The position numbers and the translations under genes were made by a program. A DNA stretch of 52,421 bases from the NCBI GenBank assembly GCA_001918155.1, contig MNFJ01000031.1:1-52421 (forward strand). Direction: 5' to 3'. The notes under the pieces were generated by a model that was given only the letters and a program-made list of their open reading frames with translations, had not been told where the DNA came from and did not search any database. How positions within the stretch are numbered: position 1 is the stretch's first letter; every line of letters starts with the position of its first letter. Below are positions 1 to 7,419 of the stretch, piece by piece. The stretch comes from Deltaproteobacteria bacterium 13_1_40CM_4_68_19. Its GTDB lineage: Bacteria > Myxococcota > Myxococcia > Myxococcales > 40CM-4-68-19.

Positions 1-1
1 G

Positions 2-1516
2 GGCGGAGTGATGGCGCCGGAGTTCTACAACCAGCTGGGCGCCATGCATGGCACCATCATGGTGTTCCTCGGCGTGGTCCCGCTGGCGGTGGGCGGCTTC
101 GGCAACTTCGTCGTGCCGCTGCAGATCGGGGCCCCGGACATGGCGTTCCCCCGGCTGAACATGGTGAGCTACTGGGTATTCCTCCCCGGCTGCATCCTCA
201 TGGTCTGCTCGTTCTTCGCGAACGGAGGGGCGGCGCAGTCGGGCTGGACCAGCTACCCGCCGCTCAGCGACATTGCTCCGGCGGGGCAGACGATGTGGTG
301 CCTCGCGATGGTGCTGATCATCACCAGCTCGCTGCTGGGCTCGATCAACTTCATCGTCACCATCGTGCAGCTGCGCGCCAAAGGGCTGACATACTGGCGC
401 CTGCCGTTCTTCGTCCACGCGCAGCTGGTGACGGCCTTTCTGCTCCTGCTGGCCTTTCCCCCGCTCGAGGCCGCTACCGTCATGCAGCTGATGGACCGGC
501 TCGCCGGCACCTCCTTCTTCCTTCCCTCGGGACTGGTCGTCTCGGGCGAGCAGCTCAAGGCGGCCGGCGGCGGAAGCCCGCTGCTCTGGCAGCACCTCTT
601 CTGGTTCCTCGCGCACCCGGAGGTGTACGTCCTCATCCTCCCGGGGATGGGAATCGTCGCCGAGGTGATCGCCAACAACACGCGCAAGCCGCTCTGGGGC
701 TATCGCCTGCTGGTGTACTCGGTGATCTTCATCGGATTCATGAGCTTCGTGGTCTGGGCGCACCACATGTTCATGACGGGCATGGGCACCACCATGTCCA
801 CCTTCTTCCAGACCACCACGATGATCATCTCGATCCCGAGCGTGGTCATCCTCACCTGCTTCATCATGTCGCTCTACGGCGGAAACATCCGGTTCACCGC
901 TCCGATGCTCTTCGCCACCGCCTTCTTGCCCATGTTCGCCATCGGCGGGCTCACCGGGCTCCCGCTGGGCCTGACCGCGAGCGACATCTACCTGCACGAC
1001 ACGTTCTACGTGATCGGCCACTTCCACTACGTGGTCGCGCCCGGGACGCTGTTCGCGCTCTTCGCCGGCATCTACTACTGGTACCCCAAGGCGACCGGCC
1101 GGCAGCTGAGCGACAAGCTCGGCAAGGTCCATTTCTGGCTCAGCTTCGTCGCCATCAACTTCGTGTTCATGCCGATGTTCTTCCAGGGCATGGCCGGCCT
1201 TTCGCGGCGCCTCTACGACCCGACCGTGTACGCGCACGGGCGCGGAGTGCAGGCGCTGAACGTGGTGATCTCCTGGGGCGCGTGGGGGCTCGCCCTCGCG
1301 CAGCTCCCCTTCGTCGTCAACTTCTTCATGAGCCTGAGGGCCGGCGCTCGGGTCGCCGAAAACCCGTGGCACTCCACCACCCTGGAGTGGGCGGCGCCGT
1401 CGCCTCCGGGGCATGGAAACTTCCTCACCGAACCGGTCGTGTACCGCGAGCCGTACGAGTACAGCGTGCCGGGAAAGACCAAGGACTACTCGCCGCAGTT
1501 CCAGGCGGAGGGCTGA
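2..1516 (+). CDS. ctaD: Cytochrome c oxidase subunit I, 5' end cut by window
   Basis: Catalytic subunit of a haem-copper terminal oxidase in the inner membrane, reducing O2 to water and pumping protons. The frame is open from the window edge, so the N-terminal 60 or so residues (first helix and first haem a ligand) lie upstream; the GTG at 8 is not a credible start. Visible hallmarks are MHGTIMVF near the edge, AHPEVYVLILPG (CuB His plus the Tyr of the His-Tyr crosslink), WAHHMF (two CuB histidines) and HDTFYVIGHFHYV (haem a3 and haem a ligands). About ten further membrane helices follow the family pattern. The stop is one base before the ATG of subunit III, so the genes are cotranscribed. 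Subunit II is presumably upstream, outside the window. Family call is secure; A versus B subtype was not tested. Confidence 0.96.
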   Translation, partial: GGVMAPEFYNQLGAMHGTIMVFLGVVPLAVGGFGNFVVPLQIGAPDMAFPRLNMVSYWVFLPGCILMVCSFFANGGAAQSGWTSYPPLSDIAPAGQTMWCLAMVLIITSSLLGSINFIVTIVQLRAKGLTYWRLPFFVHAQLVTAFLLLLAFPPLEAATVMQLMDRLAGTSFFLPSGLVVSGEQLKAAGGGSPLLWQHLFWFLAHPEVYVLILPGMGIVAEVIANNTRKPLWGYRLLVYSVIFIGFMSFVVWAHHMFMTGMGTTMSTFFQTTTMIISIPSVVILTCFIMSLYGGNIRFTAPMLFATAFLPMFAIGGLTGLPLGLTASDIYLHDTFYVIGHFHYVVAPGTLFALFAGIYYWYPKATGRQLSDKLGKVHFWLSFVAINFVFMPMFFQGMAGLSRRLYDPTVYAHGRGVQALNVVISWGAWGLALAQLPFVVNFFMSLRAGARVAENPWHSTTLEWAAPSPPGHGNFLTEPVVYREPYEYSVPGKTKDYSPQFQAEG

Positions 1517-1517
1517 G

Positions 1518-2129
1518 ATGAGCGAGACCGTCATCCCCTACATGGTGAAGCCGCACCCCGTGACGGGGCTTCCGAACGGCAAGTTCGGCATCTGGCTCTT
1601 CCTCTCCAGCGAGGTGATGCTCTTCGGCGCGCTCTTCTCCAGCTACGTGCTGATCCGCATCGGAATGCCGCACTGGCCGCCGGAAGGAGGGCTCTCCAGC
1701 GAGGTTCTCAGCGTGCCGTGGGGCACGTTCAACACCGCGGTGCTGATCACCAGCTCCATCACCATGGTGCTCGCCTGGGCCTCCTGCAAGATGGGAAGCC
1801 TGCCCCGCTTCAAGAGGTGGATGGGCGCGACCGTCTTCCTCGCGCTCGTCTTCCTGGTGGTGAAGTACTTCGAATACTCCGACAAGTTCCACCACGACCA
1901 CTTCCCCTCGCACGACAACTTCTTCGCCGTCTACTTCCTGCTCACCGGGCTGCACGGTCTGCACATCGTCGGCGGGATCATCGTCAACACCTTCCTGCTC
2001 ACCTGGGGCAGCAGGATGTGGAAGACCGATCCCGAGCATTTCACCAACCGGGTGGAGAACGCCGGCCTCTACTGGCACTTCGTCGACCTGGTCTGGATCT
2101 TCCTCTTCCCTTCCCTCTACCTCCTCTGA
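1518..2129 (+). CDS. ctaE: Cytochrome c oxidase subunit III
   Basis: About 203 residues with five predicted membrane helices, the short bacterial form of subunit III, which stabilises subunit I and supports proton uptake. The start ATG at 1518 lies one base after the subunit I stop; the open frame extends further upstream but only inside ctaD. Family signatures are an early GIWLFLSSEVMLFG helix, TGLHGLHIVGG, and the closing YWHFVDLVWIFLFPSLYL, which matches the conserved C-terminal helix. It is followed closely by subunit IV, consistent with one oxidase operon. Confidence 0.95.
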   Translation: MSETVIPYMVKPHPVTGLPNGKFGIWLFLSSEVMLFGALFSSYVLIRIGMPHWPPEGGLSSEVLSVPWGTFNTAVLITSSITMVLAWASCKMGSLPRFKRWMGATVFLALVFLVVKYFEYSDKFHHDHFPSHDNFFAVYFLLTGLHGLHIVGGIIVNTFLLTWGSRMWKTDPEHFTNRVENAGLYWHFVDLVWIFLFPSLYLL

Positions 2130-2136
2130 GGTGCGC

Positions 2137-2451
2137 ATGGACGCTGCGGGTCACGAAGACGTCAGCAAGCACATGGGGCCGTACTACGCGGTGTTCGTGG
2201 CGCTGCTCTGCCTGACGGCGGTAACGGTGGGCGTGAGCTACCTGCACCTCAATCGCCCCCTCGCCATCACGGTGGCGCTGATCATCGCCTCGGTGAAGGC
2301 GGGCCTGGTCGCCGCCGTGTTCATGCACCTGATCTCGGAGAAGAAAGTGATCTACGCGGTGCTGATTCTCACCGCGCTCTTCTTCGCGCTGCTGCTGGCG
2401 CTACCGAACCTCACCACCTTCGAGCACCACAGCGGGATGCCGGGGACGTAA
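2137..2451 (+). CDS. Cytochrome c oxidase subunit IV (prokaryotic type)
   Basis: Roughly 104 residues with three hydrophobic helices, matching the small prokaryotic subunit IV of cytochrome oxidases (LIIASVKAGLVAAVFMHL is a typical central helix). It is an accessory oxidase subunit in the inner membrane. I chose the ATG at 2137 because GAGG at 2128-2131 sits six bases upstream; a GTG at 2131 is also in frame. The stop abuts the next gene's GTG at 2452. Confidence 0.88.
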   Translation: MDAAGHEDVSKHMGPYYAVFVALLCLTAVTVGVSYLHLNRPLAITVALIIASVKAGLVAAVFMHLISEKKVIYAVLILTALFFALLLALPNLTTFEHHSGMPGT

Positions 2452-2658
2452 GTGTCGCTCAAGGCCTTCCATGTCTTCTTCGTGATCGTCTCCACCCTCT
2501 GCGCCCTGGGGTTCGGAGCCTGGGCGATCGGCGATTACTTGAGGACGGGGAACATCGGGGTGCTGGCGCTGGGCGTGCTCGGCTTCGCCGCGGCGGCGGC
2601 GCTGGTGTGGTACGGGCTGTGGTTCCTGCGCAAGCTGAAGAACGTGAGCTACCTGTGA
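2452..2658 (+). CDS. Small two-helix membrane protein of the oxidase operon
   Basis: A 68-residue protein with two clear hydrophobic segments (about residues 5-25 and 36-58) and a basic C-terminus (LRKLKNVSYL). The GTG start directly follows the subunit IV stop, and its stop overlaps the next ATG, so it is translationally coupled within the oxidase operon. No family with a known function is recognised. Position and size suggest an oxidase assembly or accessory peptide; that is inference. Confidence 0.75.
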   Translation: MSLKAFHVFFVIVSTLCALGFGAWAIGDYLRTGNIGVLALGVLGFAAAAALVWYGLWFLRKLKNVSYL

Positions 2659-2846
2659 TGTCGTTACTGCTCGCCTGCCCGATCTGCTTCGGCGCCGCGG
2701 ACTCCGATCAGGTGCGCGCGGCCAAGGTCGGCGTGCTGGTCCTGCTCGGCTGCATCGTCCCGCTTCTCGTCGCCATCGCGTTCATCGCGCGTTCGTGGGC
2801 GAAGCGGGCCCGGGCCCTGGCTTCTCGGCAATCACCAGCTTCGTGA
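2658..2846 (+). CDS. Small membrane protein with CPICFG motif
   Basis: A 62-residue protein starting at an ATG that overlaps the preceding TGA. It has a short N-terminus with a CxxC pair (CPICFG), one strong membrane helix (about residues 22-45) and a basic tail. It ends the oxidase operon, and its last 65 bases overlap the convergent methyltransferase gene, tail to tail. Function unknown; the CxxC next to oxidase genes could suit metal or redox handling, which is speculation. Confidence 0.62.
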   Translation: MSLLLACPICFGAADSDQVRAAKVGVLVLLGCIVPLLVAIAFIARSWAKRARALASRQSPAS

Positions 2847-3861
2847 GGAAGGCGAGCTGCGAGCTCGTCGCGCGCAGGCCCGCCTCGGAGATCCGCGCCG
2901 CCAGATCGTCCTTCACGTAGCCGGTGTAGAACGGCTCGTGGAACCGGGAAGGGAAGGCGAGGATCTCGCGCTGCAGCTCCGGCGCGTCGGCGAGCTGGAT
3001 GCTGTCGGCGACCGCCACCAGCCCGCCCGGGCGGAGGACGCGCGCCATCTCCGCCAGCACGCGCGCCCGCACCTCGGCGGGCACCTCGTGCATGAGGTAG
3101 GCGCTGGTGACGACGTCGAATGACGCGTCGACGAAGGGAAGCTTCTCCGCGTTGTCGCAGACCAGCGAGACGTCCAGGTCCCGGGGGAGGACCTCGCGCG
3201 CACGGGCGATGTAGTGAGGCGAGAGATCCACTCCGAACAGCTTCGCCTCCAGGGGCAGCGCCGCTCCGAGCATGTTCAAGAGATGGCCGGTGCCGCAGCC
3301 CACGTCGAGCAGGCGCAGCGGCTGGGCTGGCGAGGCGCCGCGGGCCCGGGCGGTGCGGACCACGGGCGGCACGAGCCGGCGGCGCATCGCATCGGCCGTG
3401 CCGCCGAAGAGCAGCTCGACCTGCAGGTCGTAGAGGGCGGCGCTGGTGTGTCCGAGGTAGCCGTCGGTCTGGTAGTGGAAGTTGCGCGCGTAGTAGTGGG
3501 GATAGCGGCCCTGCGCTGCGTCTTGCGGCAGCTCGCGGAAGTCGCCCCGGCCGATGCGGGCGCGCGTGCGCGGCAGATCGGCGAGCAGGCGCGGAACCGC
3601 CTGCGCGTACTCGCGCCAGGGAAGCGTCTCGATCAGCGAGCGCGGGTAGTAGCCCGCCTCCGCGTCGCGGAAGTCCTGGTCGAAGAGCTCCTCCAGCCTG
3701 CGGCGCAGCGAGGCCGCCGCCTCGGGCGAGGAGGGGTCTTCCCAGCGAAGCAGGGCCCGCGAGTAGGCGAGGTACGCGAGGCGGACCGCGCCGGCGCGCG
3801 CGACCCGGGATCGGACGTAAATGCGGCGCGACAGCTCGCGGCGAAGCCCGGCGACGGCCAT
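2782..3861 (-). CDS. Class I SAM-dependent methyltransferase
   Basis: About 359 residues. The C-terminal 200 or so carry a class I Rossmann methyltransferase: motif I LLDVGCGTGHLLNML, an acidic end of strand 2 (GVDLSPHYI), a DNAEKLPF stretch for adenine contact, and VLRPGGLVAVADS. The N-terminal 150 residues are helical and basic-rich with no recognised domain, so the substrate is unknown; the domain resembles UbiE-type enzymes. The ATG at 3861 is chosen because the sirtuin gene diverges from 3913 and the longer frame lacks homology. Its end overlaps the oxidase operon's last small gene. Confidence 0.85.
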   Translation of the reverse strand: MAVAGLRRELSRRIYVRSRVARAGAVRLAYLAYSRALLRWEDPSSPEAAASLRRRLEELFDQDFRDAEAGYYPRSLIETLPWREYAQAVPRLLADLPRTRARIGRGDFRELPQDAAQGRYPHYYARNFHYQTDGYLGHTSAALYDLQVELLFGGTADAMRRRLVPPVVRTARARGASPAQPLRLLDVGCGTGHLLNMLGAALPLEAKLFGVDLSPHYIARAREVLPRDLDVSLVCDNAEKLPFVDASFDVVTSAYLMHEVPAEVRARVLAEMARVLRPGGLVAVADSIQLADAPELQREILAFPSRFHEPFYTGYVKDDLAARISEAGLRATSSQLAFLTKLVIAEKPGPGPASPTNAR

Positions 3862-3912
3862 GAGAAGATGATCCTTGCCTGCGGAGGTCCATCGCGCAAC
3901 TCTTCCAGTCGT

Positions 3913-4647
3913 ATGGTGCCGCTGACGAAGATCGCTCCAGGCAATGAGTTCCCGGCGCTTCCCGTCGGCGCCGGCGACAGGGTCTTCGTGCTGACCGGCG
4001 CCGGGATCAGCGCCGAGAGCGGGGTGAGGACGTTTCGCGACGCGGGTGGGCTCTGGGAAGAGCACCGCATCGAGGACGTCGCCACGCCGGAGGCATTCGC
4101 CCGCGACCCGGAGCTGGTCTGGCACTTCTACTCGCAGCGCCGCAAGCAGGCCGGCAGCGTACAGCCGAACCCGGCCCACCTCGCGCTGGCGAAGCTGCAG
4201 GCGCAGATCGGCGAGCGGCTGTTCCTCTGCACCCAGAACGTCGACCCGCTGCACGAGCGCGCCGGATCGCGCGACGTGCACCACATGCACGGGGAGCTGC
4301 TGAAGACGCGCTGCGACTCCTGCGAGCGGCTGCCCTTCCACGATGACGGCGCATACCTCGATGAGGTGCCGCGCTGCGACCGATGCGGCGGGCGCCTCAG
4401 GCCCCACGTGGTCTGGTTCGGCGAGATCCCCTTCGGGATGGGCCGGATCTACCAGCAACTGAACGAGTGCGATCTCTTCCCCGCCGCTGGATTCGTCTCC
4501 CACCTGCGGCACAATCCGAACTCGCGCGGCCGCTTCGCCCGCTGCATCTACGTCGGCCTCGAGCGGCCGGAAAATGCCCATTCGTTCGACGAGTGCCGCC
4601 TGGGAAAGGCGGGAGAGCTCCTTCCCTCGCTCTTCGAGGTGGGCTGA
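3913..4647 (+). CDS. Sir2-family NAD-dependent deacylase homologue lacking the GTSG motif
   Basis: Encodes 244 residues of sirtuin fold. Visible are the NAD loop GAGISAESGVRTFR (about residues 29-42), TQNVDPLHERAG, the catalytic-histidine motif HMHGEL, two CxxC zinc pairs (CDSC and CDRC) and HVVWFGEIP. The usual block after the aspartate of the last Rossmann strand (DLF then IGTSG then VYPAAGF) is missing: the protein runs DLFPAAGF, an in-frame loss of about 10-12 residues at base 4480. GTSG normally contacts NAD, so activity may be lost or altered. The C-terminus (YVGLERPENAHSFDE) is intact. The stop overlaps the start of the glycerate kinase gene, so the two are coupled. Confidence 0.85.
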   Translation: MVPLTKIAPGNEFPALPVGAGDRVFVLTGAGISAESGVRTFRDAGGLWEEHRIEDVATPEAFARDPELVWHFYSQRRKQAGSVQPNPAHLALAKLQAQIGERLFLCTQNVDPLHERAGSRDVHHMHGELLKTRCDSCERLPFHDDGAYLDEVPRCDRCGGRLRPHVVWFGEIPFGMGRIYQQLNECDLFPAAGFVSHLRHNPNSRGRFARCIYVGLERPENAHSFDECRLGKAGELLPSLFEVG

Positions 4648-5822
4648 TGCGCGACCTGCTCGCCCTGTACGACGACGTGGTGCGGGCGCTCGACGCACGC
4701 GCGTTGGCTCGCGCCGCCTCCGCCCGCGCTCCCCGCCCTGCCCCAGGAGGACGGCTGGTCGTCCTCGGGCTCGGCAAGGTCGCCGCGGAGCTGTACGAGG
4801 GCGCGCGCGGCGAAGGAGAGGCGCTCCTGGTCGTGCCGCCGGATGCGCCTTCTCCCGCGGGCGCGCGCGTCCTGCGCGGCAGCCATCCGCTGCCGGACGC
4901 CGGATCGATCGCCGCCGGAGAGGCATTGCTCGCCGCGGCTGCGGTGCTGGGGCCCGACGATGCCGCGCTGCTGCTGATCTCGGGAGGCGGCTCTTCGCTG
5001 GCGGAAGCGCCGCACCCGGATCTCTCGCTCGCCGACCTGCGCGCCGTGAACCAGGCTCTGCTGACCTCGGGCGCACCGATCGAGGAGATGAATTGCGTGC
5101 GTGCGCATCTCTCCCGCCTCAAGGGCGGCGGACTCGCCCGCGCCTTGCATGCCGCCGGGGTCACGCGGGCCCGGGCCTTCGTGGCAGTCGACGTGCCGAT
5201 CGGCGGGGTGCGGGCGGTCTCCAGCGGCCCGGCGATCGCAGACGAGACCACCTGCGCGGATGCGCTCGCGCTGGCGCGCAAGTACGGGCTCCCGCCGGCC
5301 GCGACTCGCGTGCGCGAGACGCTGAAGCCCGGCGACCCTGCCGATTTCATCGAGCACGAAGCGCTCTGCGACCTGCGCTCTGCCGCGCAGGAAGCCGCGC
5401 ACCGTGCGCCGCTGCGCATGCTCGACTCTCCGGTTCGGGGCACGATAGAGGCCTTCGCCGACACGCTTTCGCGGGAGCGCGGATTCTCTTGCGCTAGCGG
5501 GGAGCTGGAGATCCGCGTGCCACCGGGAGCGCCGCCCGGCGGCCGCGATCAGCACCTCGCCCTCCTCATGGCGCGCAAGCTGCGCGGCGAGCGCGGAGCG
5601 GCCTTTCTCGCCGCCGGCACCGACGGGCGTGATGGCCCGACCGGCGCTGCGGGGGCGACCGTGGACGGCGCCACCTGGGACGAGGCGGAGCGCCGCGGCC
5701 TCGCGCCGGACAAGGGGATCGATCAATTCGACGCCGGGCGCGTTCTCGGAGCGCTCGGGCTCCTCATTCCCGAGCGTCACACCGGCGCGCATGCCGGAGA
5801 CCTGTTCCTGCTTCGCCGTTGA
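4647..5822 (+). CDS. Glycerate 2-kinase, MOFRL family
   Basis: A 391-residue protein of the GckA/TtuD-type glycerate kinases, which phosphorylate D-glycerate to 2-phosphoglycerate in the cytosol. Evidence is the N-terminal LVVLGLGKVA strand, GSHPLPDAGS, the glycine-rich LLLISGGGSSLAEAP, and the C-terminal MOFRL segment AAGTDGRDGPTGAAGA. Length matches the family. The ATG at 4647 overlaps the sirtuin TGA in an ATGA arrangement. Pairing with a sirtuin has no obvious metabolic logic; it may simply be a shared transcript. Confidence 0.92.
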   Translation: MRDLLALYDDVVRALDARALARAASARAPRPAPGGRLVVLGLGKVAAELYEGARGEGEALLVVPPDAPSPAGARVLRGSHPLPDAGSIAAGEALLAAAAVLGPDDAALLLISGGGSSLAEAPHPDLSLADLRAVNQALLTSGAPIEEMNCVRAHLSRLKGGGLARALHAAGVTRARAFVAVDVPIGGVRAVSSGPAIADETTCADALALARKYGLPPAATRVRETLKPGDPADFIEHEALCDLRSAAQEAAHRAPLRMLDSPVRGTIEAFADTLSRERGFSCASGELEIRVPPGAPPGGRDQHLALLMARKLRGERGAAFLAAGTDGRDGPTGAAGATVDGATWDEAERRGLAPDKGIDQFDAGRVLGALGLLIPERHTGAHAGDLFLLRR

Positions 5823-5836
5823 GGTATGGTTCGCAG

Positions 5837-6391
5837 ATGAACCCTCGCCTGCTCGCGGCGCTCCTGCTCGCCGGCGCTCCGGCGTTGTCCGCTCAAGGGC
5901 CGTCGACCGAGGAATGGAGCTCGCTGCAGTCGAACCTGGAGGGCCTCTATGCCGCCATCGGCGGAGGCGGAAACCTCCTGATCATCCCCGGCGACAACGC
6001 CTTCGGATACGACGCCGAGCTTCGCCTCGGCTACAGCTTCAACCCCGTGCTGCAGATCTACCTCTCCGGCAGCGTGGATGGCGCCAGGCTCTCGGGCCGC
6101 ACGTTCCGGTCCGGGCAGATCGTCGCCTTCGTGCAGTACCACCTGCTCGTCAAGCCGGCGGTGATGGTCTACGGGCGCGGCGGCATCGGCGTCGGTCTGT
6201 CCCGCGACGTGGTTCCCGATTCGACCGCGGTTGGCCTGGCGGAGGCCGGCGGACTGGGCGTGGAGATCCGCGTGGCGCCGAACCTGTTTCTCGGGCCCGA
6301 GTTGTTCTACCGGAACGCGAGCCTGAGCACGCAGGGAATCGACCAGCAGCTGCATACGATCGGGCTTCAGCTCGCGCTGGTCTATTACTGA
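5837..6391 (+). CDS. Small outer-membrane beta-barrel-like protein
   Basis: About 184 residues with a clear Sec signal peptide (residues 1-20, ending ALSAQ), then alternating hydrophobic and polar strands such as AELRLGYSF, LQIYLSGSV, VVMVYGRGGIGVGL and a C-terminal LQLALVYY ending in an aromatic residue, as in outer-membrane barrels. No specific family recognised. ATG at 5837 is preferred because the signal peptide begins there; a TATGGT hexamer lies six bases upstream. Its last seven bases overlap the convergent phosphoesterase gene. Confidence 0.72.
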   Translation: MNPRLLAALLLAGAPALSAQGPSTEEWSSLQSNLEGLYAAIGGGGNLLIIPGDNAFGYDAELRLGYSFNPVLQIYLSGSVDGARLSGRTFRSGQIVAFVQYHLLVKPAVMVYGRGGIGVGLSRDVVPDSTAVGLAEAGGLGVEIRVAPNLFLGPELFYRNASLSTQGIDQQLHTIGLQLALVYY

Positions 6392-6837
6392 AGCGCGACG
6401 TGGCGCGCCTGCCATTTCCCCTGGAGGCGCTCGAACAGGCCGACGCATACCGGCAGCGAGAACCTGCGCGGGCCGGCGCTGCCGGGATTGAACCACCAGA
6501 TGCTGTCCTCGCGCTCGTCCACCGGTTTGTGGCTGTGGCCGAAGACGACCACGTCCGCCGGGGCACGCTGCAGCTCGGCCTTTGCGTCGTCGCGGATGTG
6601 CACGAGCAGGAAGCGCAGCCCGCCGAGCGAGACGCGCGCGCTCTTGCCTGCCGGCCCGCAGCGCCAGCCGTCGTTGTTGCCCGCGCAGGCCGTCACCTTC
6701 GCGATGGCGCCCAGCTCGGCGAGCACTTCCTCGCCGCCGATGTCGCCGGCGTGCAGGATGTGATCGACGCCTCGGAAGACGTCGTGCACCTGCGGCCGCA
6801 GGAGTCCGTGGGTATCCGAGATGACGCCGATGCGCAC
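6385..6837 (-). CDS. YfcE/MJ0936-type metallophosphoesterase
   Basis: A 150-residue calcineurin-like phosphoesterase. Metal-binding motifs are in order: IGVISDTHG at the N-terminus, HAGDIGG, GNNDGW (GNND instead of the usual GNCD), LLVHI (the histidine of the usual GH pair retained, the Gly absent) and FGHSHKP. This family hydrolyses phosphodiesters with two metal ions; the natural substrate is unknown. The GTG at 6837 is the start because the conserved strand begins directly after it. It diverges from miaE with only 21 bases between start codons. Confidence 0.88.
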   Translation of the reverse strand: MRIGVISDTHGLLRPQVHDVFRGVDHILHAGDIGGEEVLAELGAIAKVTACAGNNDGWRCGPAGKSARVSLGGLRFLLVHIRDDAKAELQRAPADVVVFGHSHKPVDEREDSIWWFNPGSAGPRRFSLPVCVGLFERLQGKWQARHVALQ

Positions 6838-6843
6838 GCCTGC

Positions 6844-6851
6844 AGTATAAG
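6844..6851. promoter_or_regulatory. Overlapping divergent -10 elements, phosphoesterase and miaE
   Basis: AGTATAAG reads TATAAG rightward (6846-6851), seven bases before the miaE ATG, and TATACT leftward (6849-6844), six bases before the phosphoesterase GTG. With transcription normally starting about seven bases after a -10, both mRNAs would be leaderless. No convincing -35 or Shine-Dalgarno is visible on either side. Inferred from sequence only. Confidence 0.5.
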
Positions 6852-6858
6852 GCGGCCG

Positions 6859-7419
6859 ATGCGACTCCTCTGCGACACGGCCCGTGAATGGGTGGCACTG
6901 GCCCTGCGGCGATTCGACGAGGTGCTCGTCGACCATGCCCATTGCGAGAAGAAGGCGGCTGCGCACGCGCTCTCGATGCTCGCCGCGTTCCCCACGGTGG
7001 CGGGGCTGCCGCGCGCGATGGCCCGGCTCGCCCGCGAAGAGGCGGGCCACCTCGCGCAGGTGCTGTCGGTGATGGAGAAGCGCGGGCTGCCGCTCGGCCG
7101 CGACCCGGGGGATCCGTATGTCCAAGGACTGCAGGCGTTGGTGCGACAGCCTGCGCGGGAGCGGCTGCTCGATCGGCTGCTGGTTTCGGCGCTGATCGAG
7201 GCGCGAAGCGAGGAGCGGCTGGCCCTGCTCGGAGCGAATCTGCCGGACCCCGAGATGAGGCGGTTCTACTCCCGTCTCGCGGACGCCGAGAGCGGACATC
7301 GGGAGCTCTTCCTGCGCTTCGCGCGCCGGTGCGAGGGGTTCGAGGCGCGGCTGGGGCAGATGCTTCGCGCGGAGGCATCGCTGATCCGCGAGCTGCCGTT
7401 ACGGCCGGCGATTCACTGA
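6859..7419 (+). CDS. miaE: tRNA-(2-methylthio-N6-isopentenyladenosine37) hydroxylase MiaE
   Basis: A 186-residue protein matching MiaE, the non-haem diiron enzyme that hydroxylates the isopentenyl group of ms2i6A37 in tRNAs reading U-starting codons. Diiron ligands sit in four-helix-bundle motifs: DHAHCEKKAA, LAREEAGHLAQV, IEARSEERLALL and DAESGHRELF. Length is typical. The start ATG at 6859 is seven bases downstream of a TATAAG hexamer. The partner enzymes MiaA and MiaB are not in the window. Its 3' end overlaps hrpB by 21 bases, convergently. Confidence 0.93.
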   Translation: MRLLCDTAREWVALALRRFDEVLVDHAHCEKKAAAHALSMLAAFPTVAGLPRAMARLAREEAGHLAQVLSVMEKRGLPLGRDPGDPYVQGLQALVRQPARERLLDRLLVSALIEARSEERLALLGANLPDPEMRRFYSRLADAESGHRELFLRFARRCEGFEARLGQMLRAEASLIRELPLRPAIH

